This document shows, in pieces, positions 29,175 through 40,885 of a stretch of DNA of 64,000 nt. Position 1 is the stretch's first letter, and the number at the start of each line of letters is the position of its first letter. The translations under genes were made by a program, and so were the position numbers. Under the pieces are notes generated by a model that saw only the letters and a program-made list of their open reading frames with translations, did not search any database and was not told the origin of the DNA. This DNA comes from Romanomermis culicivorax (Eukaryota; Nematoda; Enoplea; Mermithida; Mermithidae), in contig CAWUHX010000524.1 in NCBI GenBank assembly GCA_963922205.1, positions 20,316 to 84,315 of the forward strand. The letters are read 5' to 3'.

Positions 29175-31190
29175 GGTATTTCAGGGTACCGAGACACTAG
29201 AGTGCGGGACAATAGAGCCCGGACATTAGAGTGCAGGGACATTAGAGCGCAGGACAGTAGACTGCAAGGACAATAGAGCACAGGACAATAGGGCGTGGAC
29301 AGTAGTGCATAGAGACATTAGAGCACAGGGCAATAGAGCGGACGGACAATAGAACGCAGGACAGTAGACTGCAGGGACAATAGAGCACAGGACAATAGGG
29401 CGTGGACAGTAGCGCATAGAGACATTGGAGCGCAGGACAATAGAGCAGAGGGACAATAGAGCACAGGACAGTAGACTGCAGGGACAATAGAGCACAGGAC
29501 AATAGGGCATGGACAGTAGCGCATAGAGACATTGGAGCGCAGGACAATAGAGCAGAGGGACAATAGAGCACAGGACAGTAGACTGCAAGGACAATAGGGC
29601 ACAGGACAATAGGGCGTGGACAGTAGTGCATAGAGACATTAGAGCACAGGGCAATAGAGCGGACCGACAATAGAACGCAGGACAGTAGACTGCAGGGACA
29701 ATAGAGCACAGGACAATAGGGCGTGGACAGTAGCGCATAGAGACATTGGAGCGCAGGACAATAGAGCAGAGGGACAATAGAGCACAGGACAGTAGACTGC
29801 AGGGACAATAGAGCACAGGACAATAGGGCATGGACAGTAGCGCATAGAGACATTGGAGCGCAGGACAATAGAGCAGAGGGACAATAGAGCACAGGACAGT
29901 AGACTGCAAGGACAATAGGGCACAGGACAATAGGGCGTGGACAGTAGTGCATAGAGACATTAGAGCACAGGGCAATAGAGCGGACCGACAATAGAACGCA
30001 GGACAGTAGACTGCAGGGACAATAGAGCACAGGACAATAGGGCGTGGACAGTAGCGCATAGAGACATTGGAGCGCAGGACAATAGAGCAGAGGGACAATA
30101 GAGCACAGGACAGTAGACTGCAAGGACAATAGGGCACAGGACAATAGGGCGTGGACAGTAGTGCATAGAGACATTAGAGCACAGGGCAATAGAGCGGACG
30201 GACAATAGAACGCAGGACAGTAGACTGCAGGGACATTAGAGCACAGGGCAATAGAGCGGAGGGACAATAGAGCGGAGGGAAAATAGAGCGCAGGACAGTA
30301 GGCTGCAGGGACAGTAGAGCACAGGACAATAGGGCGTTGATAGTAGTGCATAGAGACATTAGAGCTCAGGGCAATAGAGCAAAGAAACAGTAAATCAGAG
30401 TAAAATAAAAAATACTCGAAAATAAAATAACTCAAAAAATAACCACGTTTCAGCTCAAAAATGTTTTTTTCACATTTTCTTCATAACTCTGGAGAAGTTC
30501 AGGTTCAATCACTTTTCCACCATTGAGTATTTTTTCCGTTTTTCTTTTTTTCTTCCCTTTTCTGTTATTCTTATTTCACATTTCTTACTTTTTTCGTTTC
30601 CTACTTTTTACGTAATATTTTTTTTTCTCTGTTTTCCATTTCTTGAGTTTTTTCTATTTTATTATTTTTATATTCCATTGTTTGTCCAATCTCTCATCAT
30701 CATATTTTTTACATTTTTTTATTCAGTCGCTCATATTAGATTTACCTCTAATCCGTTTTAAAAAACACTTTGTGAGTAGATAAATGGCGGAATCAATACT
30801 TGTTCGAGTTGCTAGTAGAAAGATGTGGTATGCAAATATTTCTTACAAAAGTTGAGAAAGAAACAAAAATCGCAATTATTTTACCTTTGAACCTGTGAAT
30901 CGAATTGTTTTATTTTGTTATTTTCGGATTCATCATGATTTGTAGCTCACATTCAGAATGACACACGCAGTTTCTCGCCAGCTTTTGAAATAAAGCTGCC
31001 TGCTTAATTTTTTCATGTTCACAAACAATTCGAAATTCGCGTTCATTGCAGATAAGGGAACGTTGGCCCGAAAAAAATAGTTTTTCTAAGTTCACTCTAA
31101 TGTCCCTGGCCTTTAATCCTGCGCTCTTATGTCCCTGCGCTCTAATGTCCGTGCTCTATTGTCCCACGCTCTAATGTCCGGACACGGTAT
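29175..31190. mobile_element. Array-armed foldback element with a higher-order array
   Basis: The left arm (29190-30385) uses the same roughly 15-base unit as 15795-16098 and is organised into 107-base and 321-base periods. The right arm (31095-31190) is the inverse unit (CTCTAATGTCCCTGCGCTCT). The core (30430-30760) matches 16330-16650 in inverse orientation, so the two insertions face opposite ways. The segment 30760-31090 shows nothing more. Confidence 0.85.
29295..30364. repeat. Nested tandem repeat, 15/107/321-base periods
   Basis: The marker GTGGACAGTAGTGC recurs at 29295, 29616 and 29937 (spacing 321) and at 30151 (spacing 214, that is 2 x 107). Copies differ by only a few bases (for example CGGACGGAC against CGGACCGAC). 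Because 321 and the base unit are near multiples of three, several frames stay open by accident. Confidence 0.9.
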
Positions 31191-32297
31191 TTCTGTCATC
31201 AATTGCGACCATTCTTGGCGATTTGAATGATCTATTACTCGGCTTGAACGATTCTATGATGCAGCACCCTATGTTGTCGAGGGGGAGTGGTGACCCTATA
31301 AGTGCGATGCATGTACTCAAATTACGATTGGATTAGTTAAGATGACTATTAGCCGAAAACGATCAGCTGAAAGGGCGAGAGGTTTTGATCTCTTGTGACA
31401 CAACAGGAGCACCAAAGATTCTAACGTTCAGCCTGGGCATTCATAAAATCCCACATCTAGCAGACTTGCATCTTTCTCCGAAAGGGTGAACAACTTGCAT
31501 TTAAAAAATTCGTATATATAGGAAATACAAAGAATTTTTTTGGGCAGCGTACGACAGGTTGATGCTCGACTTGCGAAAAATGTTGCTGAATTGAAATCCC
31601 ATCTGTTTGATATGATAGAAAACTCCGTAGAATTTAATTATTCGTATCGGATTATGCTTCATAACATAGAACTGTCTAAGCGTCAGTCACGGATAAAAAC
31701 TAAAAGATGAAAAAATTGATCTACCTGCCAACTAAAGCAAAATAAAAGAAAAAAGAAAAAAATCTAGACCGATTCCTGATCGATGAAGCAAATAGATCCA
31801 TGAAATGTTCAACTTCGCACATTTATTCACTGTGAATCTGAACTTCCATGCGTCACAGCCATGCAAATATTTCCTTCGAAATTGACTCTTCCACTCCTAA
31901 TGATACTTTATACTTGCCTTTTCCAACTTAACAGATCGTAATTAGCTTGAAACGTTCAGCCAAAAAATTCATTTTTTTGGTCGGAAAGGATTACTGCTAT
32001 TTTGTAGAAAACCGCCGACGGTAACCTCCAACCGAACCAGACGCTACGAAAATTTTCCTTTCCTTCGGTAACGTTCCGTCGAGTACATTTCGTTCAGTTC
32101 CGTCGGAAAAGGCAAGTATAAATAAGGCCCTAATCGTTAAAAAAAGATATCTCTGAAAGTGGAAGAAACATGTTTCCAGCAATCTATATCGTGTTGGTTA
32201 AAGGGTTCCTGTATTTTTATTCTTCGCCAAAGACAACTGGGAAAGTGAACGTCTCGACTAGTTACTATTCGAGATCATTTCCAGAGTGACTACCACC
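31191..32297. other. No gene recognised
   Basis: AT-rich intergenic DNA; short ORFs only, without motifs. Confidence 0.4.
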
Positions 32298-32691
32298 ATG
32301 TAACCTCGAGGTCTGGGGGGCGGCGACGTTTTTAAGGCCGGGGGTCACTGATTCCCCAAAATTTTTGATGTCTGAAAAAATCGATTTTTTCACCAAAAAA
32401 TATTACAAAAATAGTGAATTTTGTCTTTTAAAAAACGTAAAAATGTATTCATAGCGTAAAGTGCCAAGAAAATTGGCTTTTTTGTTTATTTTTTGGCCAA
32501 GAACTGACATTTTTCATCGAAAAATTGACATTTTTCAGTGTTTTTCCAATTAAAAGTGTGGGGGGTCCGTATGACTACCATATGGCCAGCCATAGGATTG
32601 GAATATTCTGGGGAGGTATCGCCCAATCAATAGCCATATAGCCAACGATTTCAGGGGAGTTTCTATAGCACTTCTCCCAATCACATGTATG
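32298..32691. mobile_element. hAT-like MITE, diverged copy of 18172-18608
   Basis: Same strand as the 18-kb copy. Shares CGAGGTCTGGGGGG, CCGGGGGTCA, GACATTTTTCA repeats, CCAGCCATAGGATTGGAA and the end ATCACATGTATG. The left end is damaged and the target duplication is not clear. Confidence 0.75.
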
Positions 32692-32712
32692 ACTGCTATA
32701 GTGTACTAGCAT

Positions 32713-32784
32713 GTAGTGTAACGTTATAACAAAAATTTGTTATAACGTTACACTACACTAGCATGTAGTGTAACGTTATAACAA
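32713..32784. repeat. Perfect 21-base palindrome plus a third direct copy
   Basis: GTAGTGTAACGTTATAACAA (plus A) at 32713-32733 is followed after 2 bases by its exact complement at 32736-32756, then by a direct copy at 32764-32784. Confidence 0.9.
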
Positions 32785-33337
32785 ATTGGTATCAAAAATA
32801 GATCTAATCAGTCACTCGCTAATTCACCTAATCAGGCCGAAACCTTAGATAGAAATAGTTGGTAACAGTTCGATCAGTCTCAAGTTCAACAAAGATCACC
32901 TGCTTTCGTTCCAAAGAACTGCAGAAGATCAAATAACTCTCTGAGCTCAAGTAACTTCAAATCAGGGACAAACCCAGAAGTCAGGCCGAGAATTGAGTTG
33001 CAAATGTAGACTTGCATGCTGGGTGGCACTCCAGAAATCCAGGGTCTAACCTGTGTTCCCTCTGCTGCAAGAAGTTCAATAAATGTCTGGCCGGGGGACA
33101 TTGTATTTTGGGCGTAAGCTCCACAATAATAATACAAAATATTATTATAATATATTTGCCCTACTGGCCGCTGATTTCCTTTATTATAAAAAACAACAAA
33201 ATCACGAATGACCAAAAACATAGACGACCGGCACTTTTATGCATGGTGTCTATGCAAATCGGTGTCAATGTGATTTGCGTCGACTTTGGCTATTTCTTCG
33301 CAACCTGGAGATAGACTATGTCTATCTCCGACATTAG

Positions 33338-33432
33338 GAAAGTCTGTGAAAACCCTTGAGAAACGTCCGGAAATGTGCCAGAGAAACGCCGATATGACAT
33401 CTGGGAAAACATCTGTGAAAACGCCGGCATCC
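33338..33432. repeat. Degenerate short array (CTGTGAAAACNCC unit)
   Basis: About six irregular copies (GTCTGTGAAAACCC, GAGAAACGTCCG, GAGAAACGCCGA, CTGTGAAAACGCC), similar in style to the one-sided arms elsewhere. No opposite arm seen. Confidence 0.4.
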
Positions 33433-34554
33433 AGCCGTCATCCACCCACACCCCCCCTCATTGAGTGTTGACTATATTTGAGGACAACTATTGTCCTATC
33501 ATTAACCATTTACAATGTTGTAGCGTTGCAGCCCTGGCCCATGCTGAATCATTGCACCTCAAAGAAGCTTGGCGTAACACTAAAAACAAATATTGTTTTT
33601 TGTAAAAAAATCTATAGAGACACTAAGACAACTGTAAAAAGGGGCGATACTGGGCCTTGAATAAAATGTGATTATTTCCAAGCTACTACCTATACATATA
33701 AAATTTTACTGTGTCGCACCTAAATCTTGAGAACGAACCAAATAATTATTGTCTAAAATTTAATCAATTAAAGAAAGCCCAAAACTGTCTGCCAGTAATC
33801 TATTAAGTGATCCCGAGAATCACCCTGCCAAATGCACACTCAGTCGTCTATCGTATTTGTATGGATATCCGTCTATGGCTGTCAGCAGATGCTACCATAT
33901 CATCATCAAGCGCTTCTGGAGCTGTATGCATCACCAAAGAAAACTGTGTGAACACCATCATGTAGTGAAGAGAAAAATTTTCAAGGCAATTAGGTGCCAT
34001 GTTTGAAGTTCGCCCGACTCTGAACATGTGATGATTTCTAACTTCCAAAAATGTCATTATACAGTATGTAAAATTTCGACTTTCTCCCTCTAAGAATGCT
34101 GTCCAGCCCAGAGGAAAGGTATGCCGTAATTTTACTAAATTTTTTAGCCTATATTTTTATCTATTAGAATTAAGAAACAGAGATCAGTGATACAGTAAAT
34201 TACACACCGCACACAGAAGCTTTTGACATTCCGAGTTTTTGAACAAAACTTCACATGGCACCAGAGCCCACTTGGTTCGGAAAAACATGTTTTCGTCTCT
34301 TCGTCAAGGCCATTAAAACACATCAAAGATTATTCAAACATGCATCTGCTATTTCAAAATAAATAAACTACAATATTGGTTTATGAAACAGGCACTGAAC
34401 GTAGTGTGAAAGGCTTTGGGCAGTTGTGACCACAAAAAGAAAGTTTTTGACGCCAGCCAAATCGTGACATGACAAGGCGAACAGCAGTTTTTTCGAGAAC
34501 CCATTAAAATAAGCATCTGTCGTATAAGCAGTCGTTTGCCCTCAACTACCTAGC
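33433..34554. other. No gene recognised
   Basis: Intergenic DNA between the degenerate array and the 3' LTR. Short ORFs carry no recognisable motif. Confidence 0.4.
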
Positions 34555-35305
34555 TGTGGTTCTCGGGAGATCCAATCTGATACGGCCCCTGACGCTAACC
34601 CGGTACTAGATACAATCCTACTGCAGGTCACGGAGACTTTGTGCACAAAGATATTTATTTTGGAAATGACAAAAGTGTAAATACAACTGTGAGCAAGTGA
34701 TAAACGGAATACAAAGTGCCAAAGTGTGAACACAACGCTGATTTCCTCCCTAAGTTGCTGACCCTTCTTTTTGTCCCTGTGGACAGAGCCCCAGGGACTT
34801 CCGGGTATCTTAGTCCACGACCTAAGCTGAAAGCTTGTCCAAAGACAAAACAGTCTATCTAACTCCTGAACAACCACTCACTAATCTCCTTGATCAAGAT
34901 TGAACGTCGAAAATCTCCTCAGGCCGGGGGAGTCCTCAAGATGAGTCTGCGACGCGAAAACCAAAACACACAATAATGCGAACGGTGAATGCGTCCTCAA
35001 TCCTTCCTCAGTCGCCGCGAGTCTTCTCCGAAGACGCAATAAGGGACGCGAGCAGACAATAATAATACGTAAAATTAATAATGAAAAAACATACTGCAAC
35101 GCGTCTAACATCGACTTGCCAGTTGCATGCAAAACATTAGCATCACCATTTATGTATTTTGAACCAAAAATGTATGTGACACAAACCGTTTTACCGGTTT
35201 GTTTACCTAAGAATAAATGAAATCACTTCAACAACAAAGGAACTTTAGAAAATGAAAGTGAGGAAATTAGAGGACCAAAAGGTCAGAAGAACTGACCCTC
35301 TGACA
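34555..35305 (-). repeat. 3' LTR of the Ty3/gypsy-type element
   Basis: On the minus strand it starts TGTCAGAGGGTCAG directly after the polypurine tract and can end at ...GAACCACA (34555), giving about 750 bases with TG...CA ends. An AATAAA polyadenylation signal is present at 34659-34654. A related LTR with an internal insertion lies at about 61135-61867 (TGTCACAGGGTCAATTCC). The exact lower end is inferred. Confidence 0.6.
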
Positions 35306-35317
35306 TCCCTCCCCCCC
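35306..35317 (-). other. Polypurine tract
   Basis: Minus-strand GGGGGGGAGGGA, immediately before the LTR start TGTCAG, the expected site for plus-strand priming in LTR elements. Confidence 0.7.
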
Positions 35318-36469
35318 AAAGGCAAGACTTTTCCCGCCAGCGGAGGGAAAAGTCAGGAGGTCCCCCAAGGGCCCCAGACTCCCGATGTCGACGACTCCAA
35401 AATGTTCCAAAAATGACACTACGCGCCGTTGACGCAATAAAATCAATAAAATTAAAACGCCCGTATCGAACGGTATCGTTACAACTATGGGGCCAATAGC
35501 GCTGGATGCTACCCCCGATGCTAAAAGTTCACCAATAAAAATGCCCCGTGGGTCCGTTTACCGGAATAAAAAGAATAAAATGTTTGAACAAATAGCATTC
35601 GCGGCGCTCGGGCTGAATTTGACCAAAAATAAAAATAAGATCGTTTGACCGGCGGCAACCCCCGCGGTGCCCGAGTTAGGTTGTGGGCCGCTCCCCACTG
35701 CCGTCGATGTATTTAGTATCGGCGGCTCCTCCATCACTGATTGTGGCCTTCGTCTCCGTCCTCTCCGGAGGGGGGTTGTTGAATGTGGAGAGCCCGCAAG
35801 ACTTTCGAAATTTCCGCCGCCGTTGCTCCTCTGGCCCCTTGGCCGGACACTGGCCCCCCCAACGCCTTTGCTATTATCTGCCTCCAGGGAGAAAGGATGC
35901 CCAAAAACCAAATCCTCTGGCCCTTTGGCTGTCTAGATTTTGAACCAAAAGTATTTATGGTATTTGTTGTTAAAGTGAATCTGCCTTATCAAAAGGTAAA
36001 CTTAAACCAATAACACGGTCTGTGCCACAAAAAAAAAGGAATTTGAAGTGAGAATATGTTTTGGAAAAAGGATAAAGAAAAATATAGAAATGGTTGCGTG
36101 AAAGCTGCCTACACCCTGCACGATGCTAGTTGGTGACTGGTTTGGAAGGAAAAGAATGGTGAAAATCTACGAAAATACAAAAATTGGATTATAATTTACA
36201 AATTCACCGAAAAAAGAGGTACAAAATGTCTTCGTGCAGATTCGAATAAAACAAAACACAGACGAAAAAATAAATGAAACAAACTACTGAGATTAGTATG
36301 AGAGGCAATTTTAAGGCAAATTTTAAAGTGGCACAACCGGTTTTTTCATTTTGTAATGCGCTCGGAAAAGAAAAAATAAGTGACCTTTGAAATATCCGAA
36401 AATTTACAGAATGAAATAATTACTTTTATGGCGACCTCACAAAGAGCGGGGTCATTTTTAACAAAAAAT
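35318..36469 (-). other. GC-rich 3' region of the LTR element
   Basis: Between the accessory gene and the polypurine tract. 35300-35945 is CpG- and GC-rich compared with its surroundings. A minus-strand frame at 35911-35558 (about 118 codons) and an open continuation with a hydrophobic stretch exist, but I see no recognisable domain. It may be untranslated or an additional exon. Confidence 0.4.
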
Positions 36470-38797
36470 TTACTTTTGTCTATTGCAACTGTGGTCCCGC
36501 CCAGGCTGACGGATACCGTGTTCTCTCTTCAACGGCGATATGTAGTCGGGGTTTCCCGTCGATGGCGGTCTTTGGGGCGGTTGCGTACCCGTCGAAGTCC
36601 CCGGAATTTCCATTCTTTCTTCCCTTTGTATATTACGTACCAGCGGAATCATCGTGGGCGGTGGCATTTGAAGGCCGGGCGGAACCAAAAATTGATGATA
36701 ATATTGCGGTTGCCCCGGCTGGAATTGCAAAACCGGAAATTGCGATACTTGAAATTGCTGTGGCGGAGGTATCATTGTATTGGGCTATACATGGCCTGAA
36801 AAGAGAGGGTGATTCATACAGTCAACTCCTACCATGGGCAATCCCGGATAATTCGGCGGCATATACGGTAATTGCTGTTGCTGCGCCTTCATCATTGCAT
36901 TCGGGTCGGCCATCGATACTCCCTGTTGGCTTGCTTCATTGGCTCTAGGCCTATCCAGTGAAGCCGTTCGACTGGAATAGGACACGTCCAATCGATCATC
37001 ATTTTGATAATATCCCGGTGTCCTTTTTCGGCTTCGAGACTTTCGGTATCCCTTCCGTTCTTCCAATTCTCTTCTCTCTTTTTCCTTTCGTTCGAATCTT
37101 TCTTCATAGTCTTCAATTTCCTTGCGCCAACTTTCCTCTTCATTTTCTCTTCGTCTTTTTTCTTTCCACATCGATTTTTCATGGCGGCTTTCGTCCCGGT
37201 GTCGACTTTCGTATCTCCTTTTTCTTTCTTTTTCTGGCGTCGCCGATTTCTCTCTTTTCCGTTCAGCATCATCCTTTCTGGTCCAATGTTTGGATACCTT
37301 ACCTGCCGCAGGCCTACTGTAGGGATGCTTGACTCCGTATCCGATTTTCTTTTTTAAGCTTTTTCCGACTTCTACGAGGTCATGAGCCTTCTTTCTATCG
37401 ATTACTTCCCAAAAACGTATGCGGGGATCAGTGTTATCAGTTTCTTTCTTCCAAACTTGAATATTCGCGTATTTCGGTTCTGGGTCCTTCTTATCCTGCA
37501 GGACAGCCTTAGAAATCGTATACGCTAGTCCCGCTGCCTTAGACTGGCAAGAGGCGTATAACGTATGAAAATTACCACCTGCTCCTTCTTGTCTGGCGTT
37601 AAATTCACGGCGTAATTTCATAGTGACATAAGCGTGAGCCTGATAGTGGAACCCGGCGAAATTTTGTGGAATCCTGCTCAACCGCGACAATTTCATGAAT
37701 AAACAGGCGCAGGCCCATACCGCGGCTTCATACGCTTTCCACGGAGGCCAAGTTGTAGTCCATTCGGCCAATTGAAGTTCCAAAATGTTCCACAATTTTT
37801 CAGGTAGATTCGCCTGTAAGACGTGGAATTGCAATTCATAATAGCGTATTGTTTCTATTTCGACTCCCGCTTCATCATAGATACGGTTTATCAAGTCCGT
37901 CGTCATAAGAGCTACCTCTTCATCCAAGGCGGGATCCCTGTGCGCCAGATATTTCTGAACACACGGATTTGACAGAGATACTCTACCATATTGGAAGTCT
38001 ACGACGTATTTTCCTTCCTTCAAGGCTTTTTTCAGGACTTGCCCACGTTTTCCGAGGCCCCGTCGATACTTGATTTTGTCATTCGGATTTCCTGGCGGTT
38101 GTTGGAACTTTCCGCTCTTCACTTTGTCTAATTCGGCTTTATTCTCTTCTTGCGCTATTTGTTTCTCTTTTTCTTGCCTTTTGTTGTGCATTACTCTCGG
38201 AAATTTCTGGGGGTTGGTTATATTTTCTACATTCTGCCCACCAGCCTTGGTATATACCGGCGGTGCGGGCAAAACATTAGTTTCGGGAGTTTCGTCCTCA
38301 CTCCCGATTTCAGAAATGACTTCCACATATGGTTCTTCGCTTGTCTCTTCTTCTTCGGCGTTGACCTTTTCCAATTGCTTCACTAGCTCAATCGCAGCCT
38401 TTCCATATTTCTCTTTTTCTAACGTTTCTATCTTTTCTTTCATCTCTTTTATCTGCTCGGACAGCTTTCCCACATCGGGTTGTATTTCGCTTTCGGGCTC
38501 GACTATTTCCATCAGTTTTTCTTCCTCTACAACACCTTTACTATCATTAGCGGGTATATTGGCAATGGGGGGATCCGCGATGATCACTTCTACGGGCTTT
38601 TCCTGTTCCATTTCGGTACCTGAAACATTCAAATTATCGATTTTAGAGGGTACAATTTCTGTCTGTTCCTTCGAAGTTCTTTCCGTAGGGTCCTGGCTAG
38701 CCGGGACCACAACTTCTTGCGGAAACAGATCCGAGTCGTCCGATTTAGTTACAGATTTGAAAGTTGCAGAAGTGCTGGGGACCCATAGGTCCTTAGC
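36470..38797 (-). CDS. Accessory gene, 3' exons: charged coiled and Pro/Gln-rich tail
   Basis: About 780 codons in the frame of the exonuclease. Order: Ser/Glu/Val-rich acidic segment; a predicted coiled coil (KLSEQIKEMKEKIETLEKEK); a basic stretch (RRGLGKRGQVLKKALKEGKY); a globular part rich in aromatic residues (ELQLAEWTTTWPPWKAYEAA); a long Arg/Lys/Glu repeat-like segment (EKERKRRYESRHRDESR); and a Pro/Gln-rich end. An apparent TAG at 36785 coincides with the end of a 48-base candidate intron (ATG/GTAGGA ... TATAG/CCC), after which the same frame continues to 36470 as more Pro/Gln-rich sequence. Proposed upstream junction: YPK (39017) to AKDLWVPS (38797), with a 219-base intron. I recognise no family. 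The RNA-binding or nucleoprotein-like composition is only suggestive. Confidence 0.6.
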
Positions 38798-38932
38798 CTC
38801 GAATATAGATGCGGAAACATTCCAATAAATGAGATTTTTGCTAGCCGCGTGAACATGCAAAAAATGAAACACATTATAAAAGTTATGATTCAAAAAATAA
38901 ATCGAATTTTCGCGTAGATCCGTTTCTATTTC

Positions 38933-40885
38933 TTATTCGGGTTCCTTTAAGGAATGCGGTATCCATTTTATAGTTAGTGCGCAGAAAATATTTTGGACCG
39001 ACTTCTGGGTGCGTACCTTCGGATATCGTTCCATCATTTGTTCTGCTTGTTCAGTCATTTTGTTGTTCACAAGATCGTGGCCCATCCATTTCATGAATTC
39101 AATTCGTTCTTGCTCGTTTCTCCATACGGAGGACCACATACCCGACGTAAATCCTGGCACCCAAGATCTCCATTCTTGCGCCGAATGAGGCCACAAGAAA
39201 TAAATGAGGGGATTTACGTTCTTCTCATACAACTCCTTGACCACAGGGACAATCGATCGATTGATTTTTGGATGGTAATAGTCCCTAAGCAACGATACCT
39301 GTTCCCATATATCATTCGTGAAGTGAATCACTTTGCTAGGCCACTTTCCTTGCTTCATTTCCATCTCTCTTGGCTCTATTGGCCGTCCGAATTGCCGCGC
39401 AGCTAATATATCTTCTAAATCCCAATCGTTGGTGGGCCCTTCTTCCGATTCTTCCATATCTTTCCTTTTCCGTGATGCTTTTACCTTTCTTTCTACCCAT
39501 GGGTACCAACCGCGGGGTACTGGTTGAGGATCGATGTCGCTATTCCAAAAATGCGGACGGCAATAGAAATTTCCAGACGCTTGCTCTTCTGATAATTTAT
39601 AAGTTGCGATTGCTTCCCCACGCATCATGAAATATAACGCATTGATATTACCCCTCATTTCCTCTACTCTGTATGCACCTCTCCACTGCGGGTCCGTATA
39701 TTTGTCTTCGAACGTTTCTCGAAATCTTCGGGCCAAATCGGCAACCAACTCTGGTTCCATCGTATCGTGAGGATATAACTTGAAACAGTTTTGCACATCA
39801 ATGGCGAATCCATACCGTAGCAACGCCAAGAAACATAGGAGGGATCCACGCGCATCGAGCGTCGCGTATCGCAAAACTTCTATGTTGAGTTTGTCCGCTT
39901 CCATTAGCTGCCGAAATTCTAAAGAGCTCAATTGGCCCCATGAAATTTTAAAGGCATCAGCCCACAGAAATAAAATTTCCGTCATAAGGGCCTTTAAGTT
40001 CAGGGCTTCGGGACTAATTCCTATCATTCTTGTCTTTGCTTTATCCTTCATTTCGGCCAATACAATTTCCAGATCGTAAACACAGCACGATAAGATATAA
40101 TCGATATTGTCACGCTTTTTTCGGGCTAACTCTCTTTCCTGATCTAAATATCTGAATCTAGTCAAGACTAACATGATGTCTTCGCGAATGTGAAAACCAA
40201 CGATGATATTCTCCTAACGAAAAATTGTGCCGTATATCTTATGAAAATGTTCCTTGTCCCAAAACTTTAAATCTACTATGAAGTTCTTCCCACACATAGT
40301 CGAAATCGTTAGGAGTCTCAACGCGTCGCTGGGCTTCGAACCCGGCGTTTTGGGTTTCCTTCCACTTTGGGTATCTAACGCGATGACTATCCGTCCTCTG
40401 ATATTGGATTGGTTTATCGCCTTATTAAACGCTTTAATATTTTCGGGCACGAGGAACATAGGTTCTTCGATGGCCGTGTGAGGCCCACCAAATAACGATG
40501 TGAAATAATTAAAAATGTCTGTTGACCACACCAATCTTCGCACGTTATAATCTTAAAATTTTCATACAACTTTTTACCTATTCTTTTGAAAATAACTTCG
40601 AAACAAAATGACTCAAATGCTCAAGAATAAATTTGGACATAGGCGAGTTGATCAGTCTCTCAAATACCCAAAATCCTCAGCATATAAATTGCCGCACGGT
40701 CAATTTAGAGTCCCATTTCGAATAAAAATTTCTACCACATATTTTACCCTTCCATACTTACTCCTGATTTGAAAATTGGTATTGTCTTGGCGGTCTTGCG
40801 GCTGCCCGAAACTATTGTCTACTTCGACGAAATTGGACGTGGCCATAACGCGTTCGGATTTAGACTTCAAAAATCCTCCAGTCAA
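38933..40885 (-). CDS. Accessory gene, 5' exons: DEDDy-type 3'-5' exonuclease domain
   Basis: First exon 40885-40762 (MATSNFVEVDNSFGQPQ...; donor AGGA/GTAAGT, phase 1), 210-base intron, second exon from 40551. Motif I: RIVIALDTQS (Asp present, Glu replaced by Gln). Motif II: IVGFHIREDIMLVL. Motif III: LRYATLDARGSLLCF, preceded by LNLKALMTEIL and ISWGQLSSLEF. This is the order seen in DEDDy exonucleases such as the WRN, EXD2 and MUT-7 families, which remove nucleotides from 3' ends of DNA or RNA. A single in-frame TAG at 40216-40214 lies between motifs I and II; it is either a nonsense change, a readthrough site, or the end of a 63-base intron (GTAGAT ... TTTTTCGTTAG). After the domain about 300 residues are of unknown type. 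Apparent TAA stop at 38933, with a good donor (AAG/GTACGC) at 39016 before it. Confidence 0.65.

Noticed and set aside
29175-30385. CRISPR-like array
   Set aside because: Units are contiguous, about 15 bases, without unique spacers, and the host is a eukaryote.
29226-30435. Open frames of 300-397 codons on the minus strand
   Set aside because: They lie entirely in the 15/107/321-base tandem array. Period lengths divisible by three keep frames open, and the peptide is a monotonous CPALYCPSALLSC-type repeat.
35667-35943. Plus-strand proline/leucine-rich ORFs
   Set aside because: They result from GC-rich DNA near the LTR. No motif, and the surrounding element reads on the minus strand.
36380-37357. 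Plus-strand ORFs over the retroelement region (36.4-39.6 kb and 42.4-45.6 kb)
   Set aside because: They are antisense shadows of the long minus-strand coding regions.
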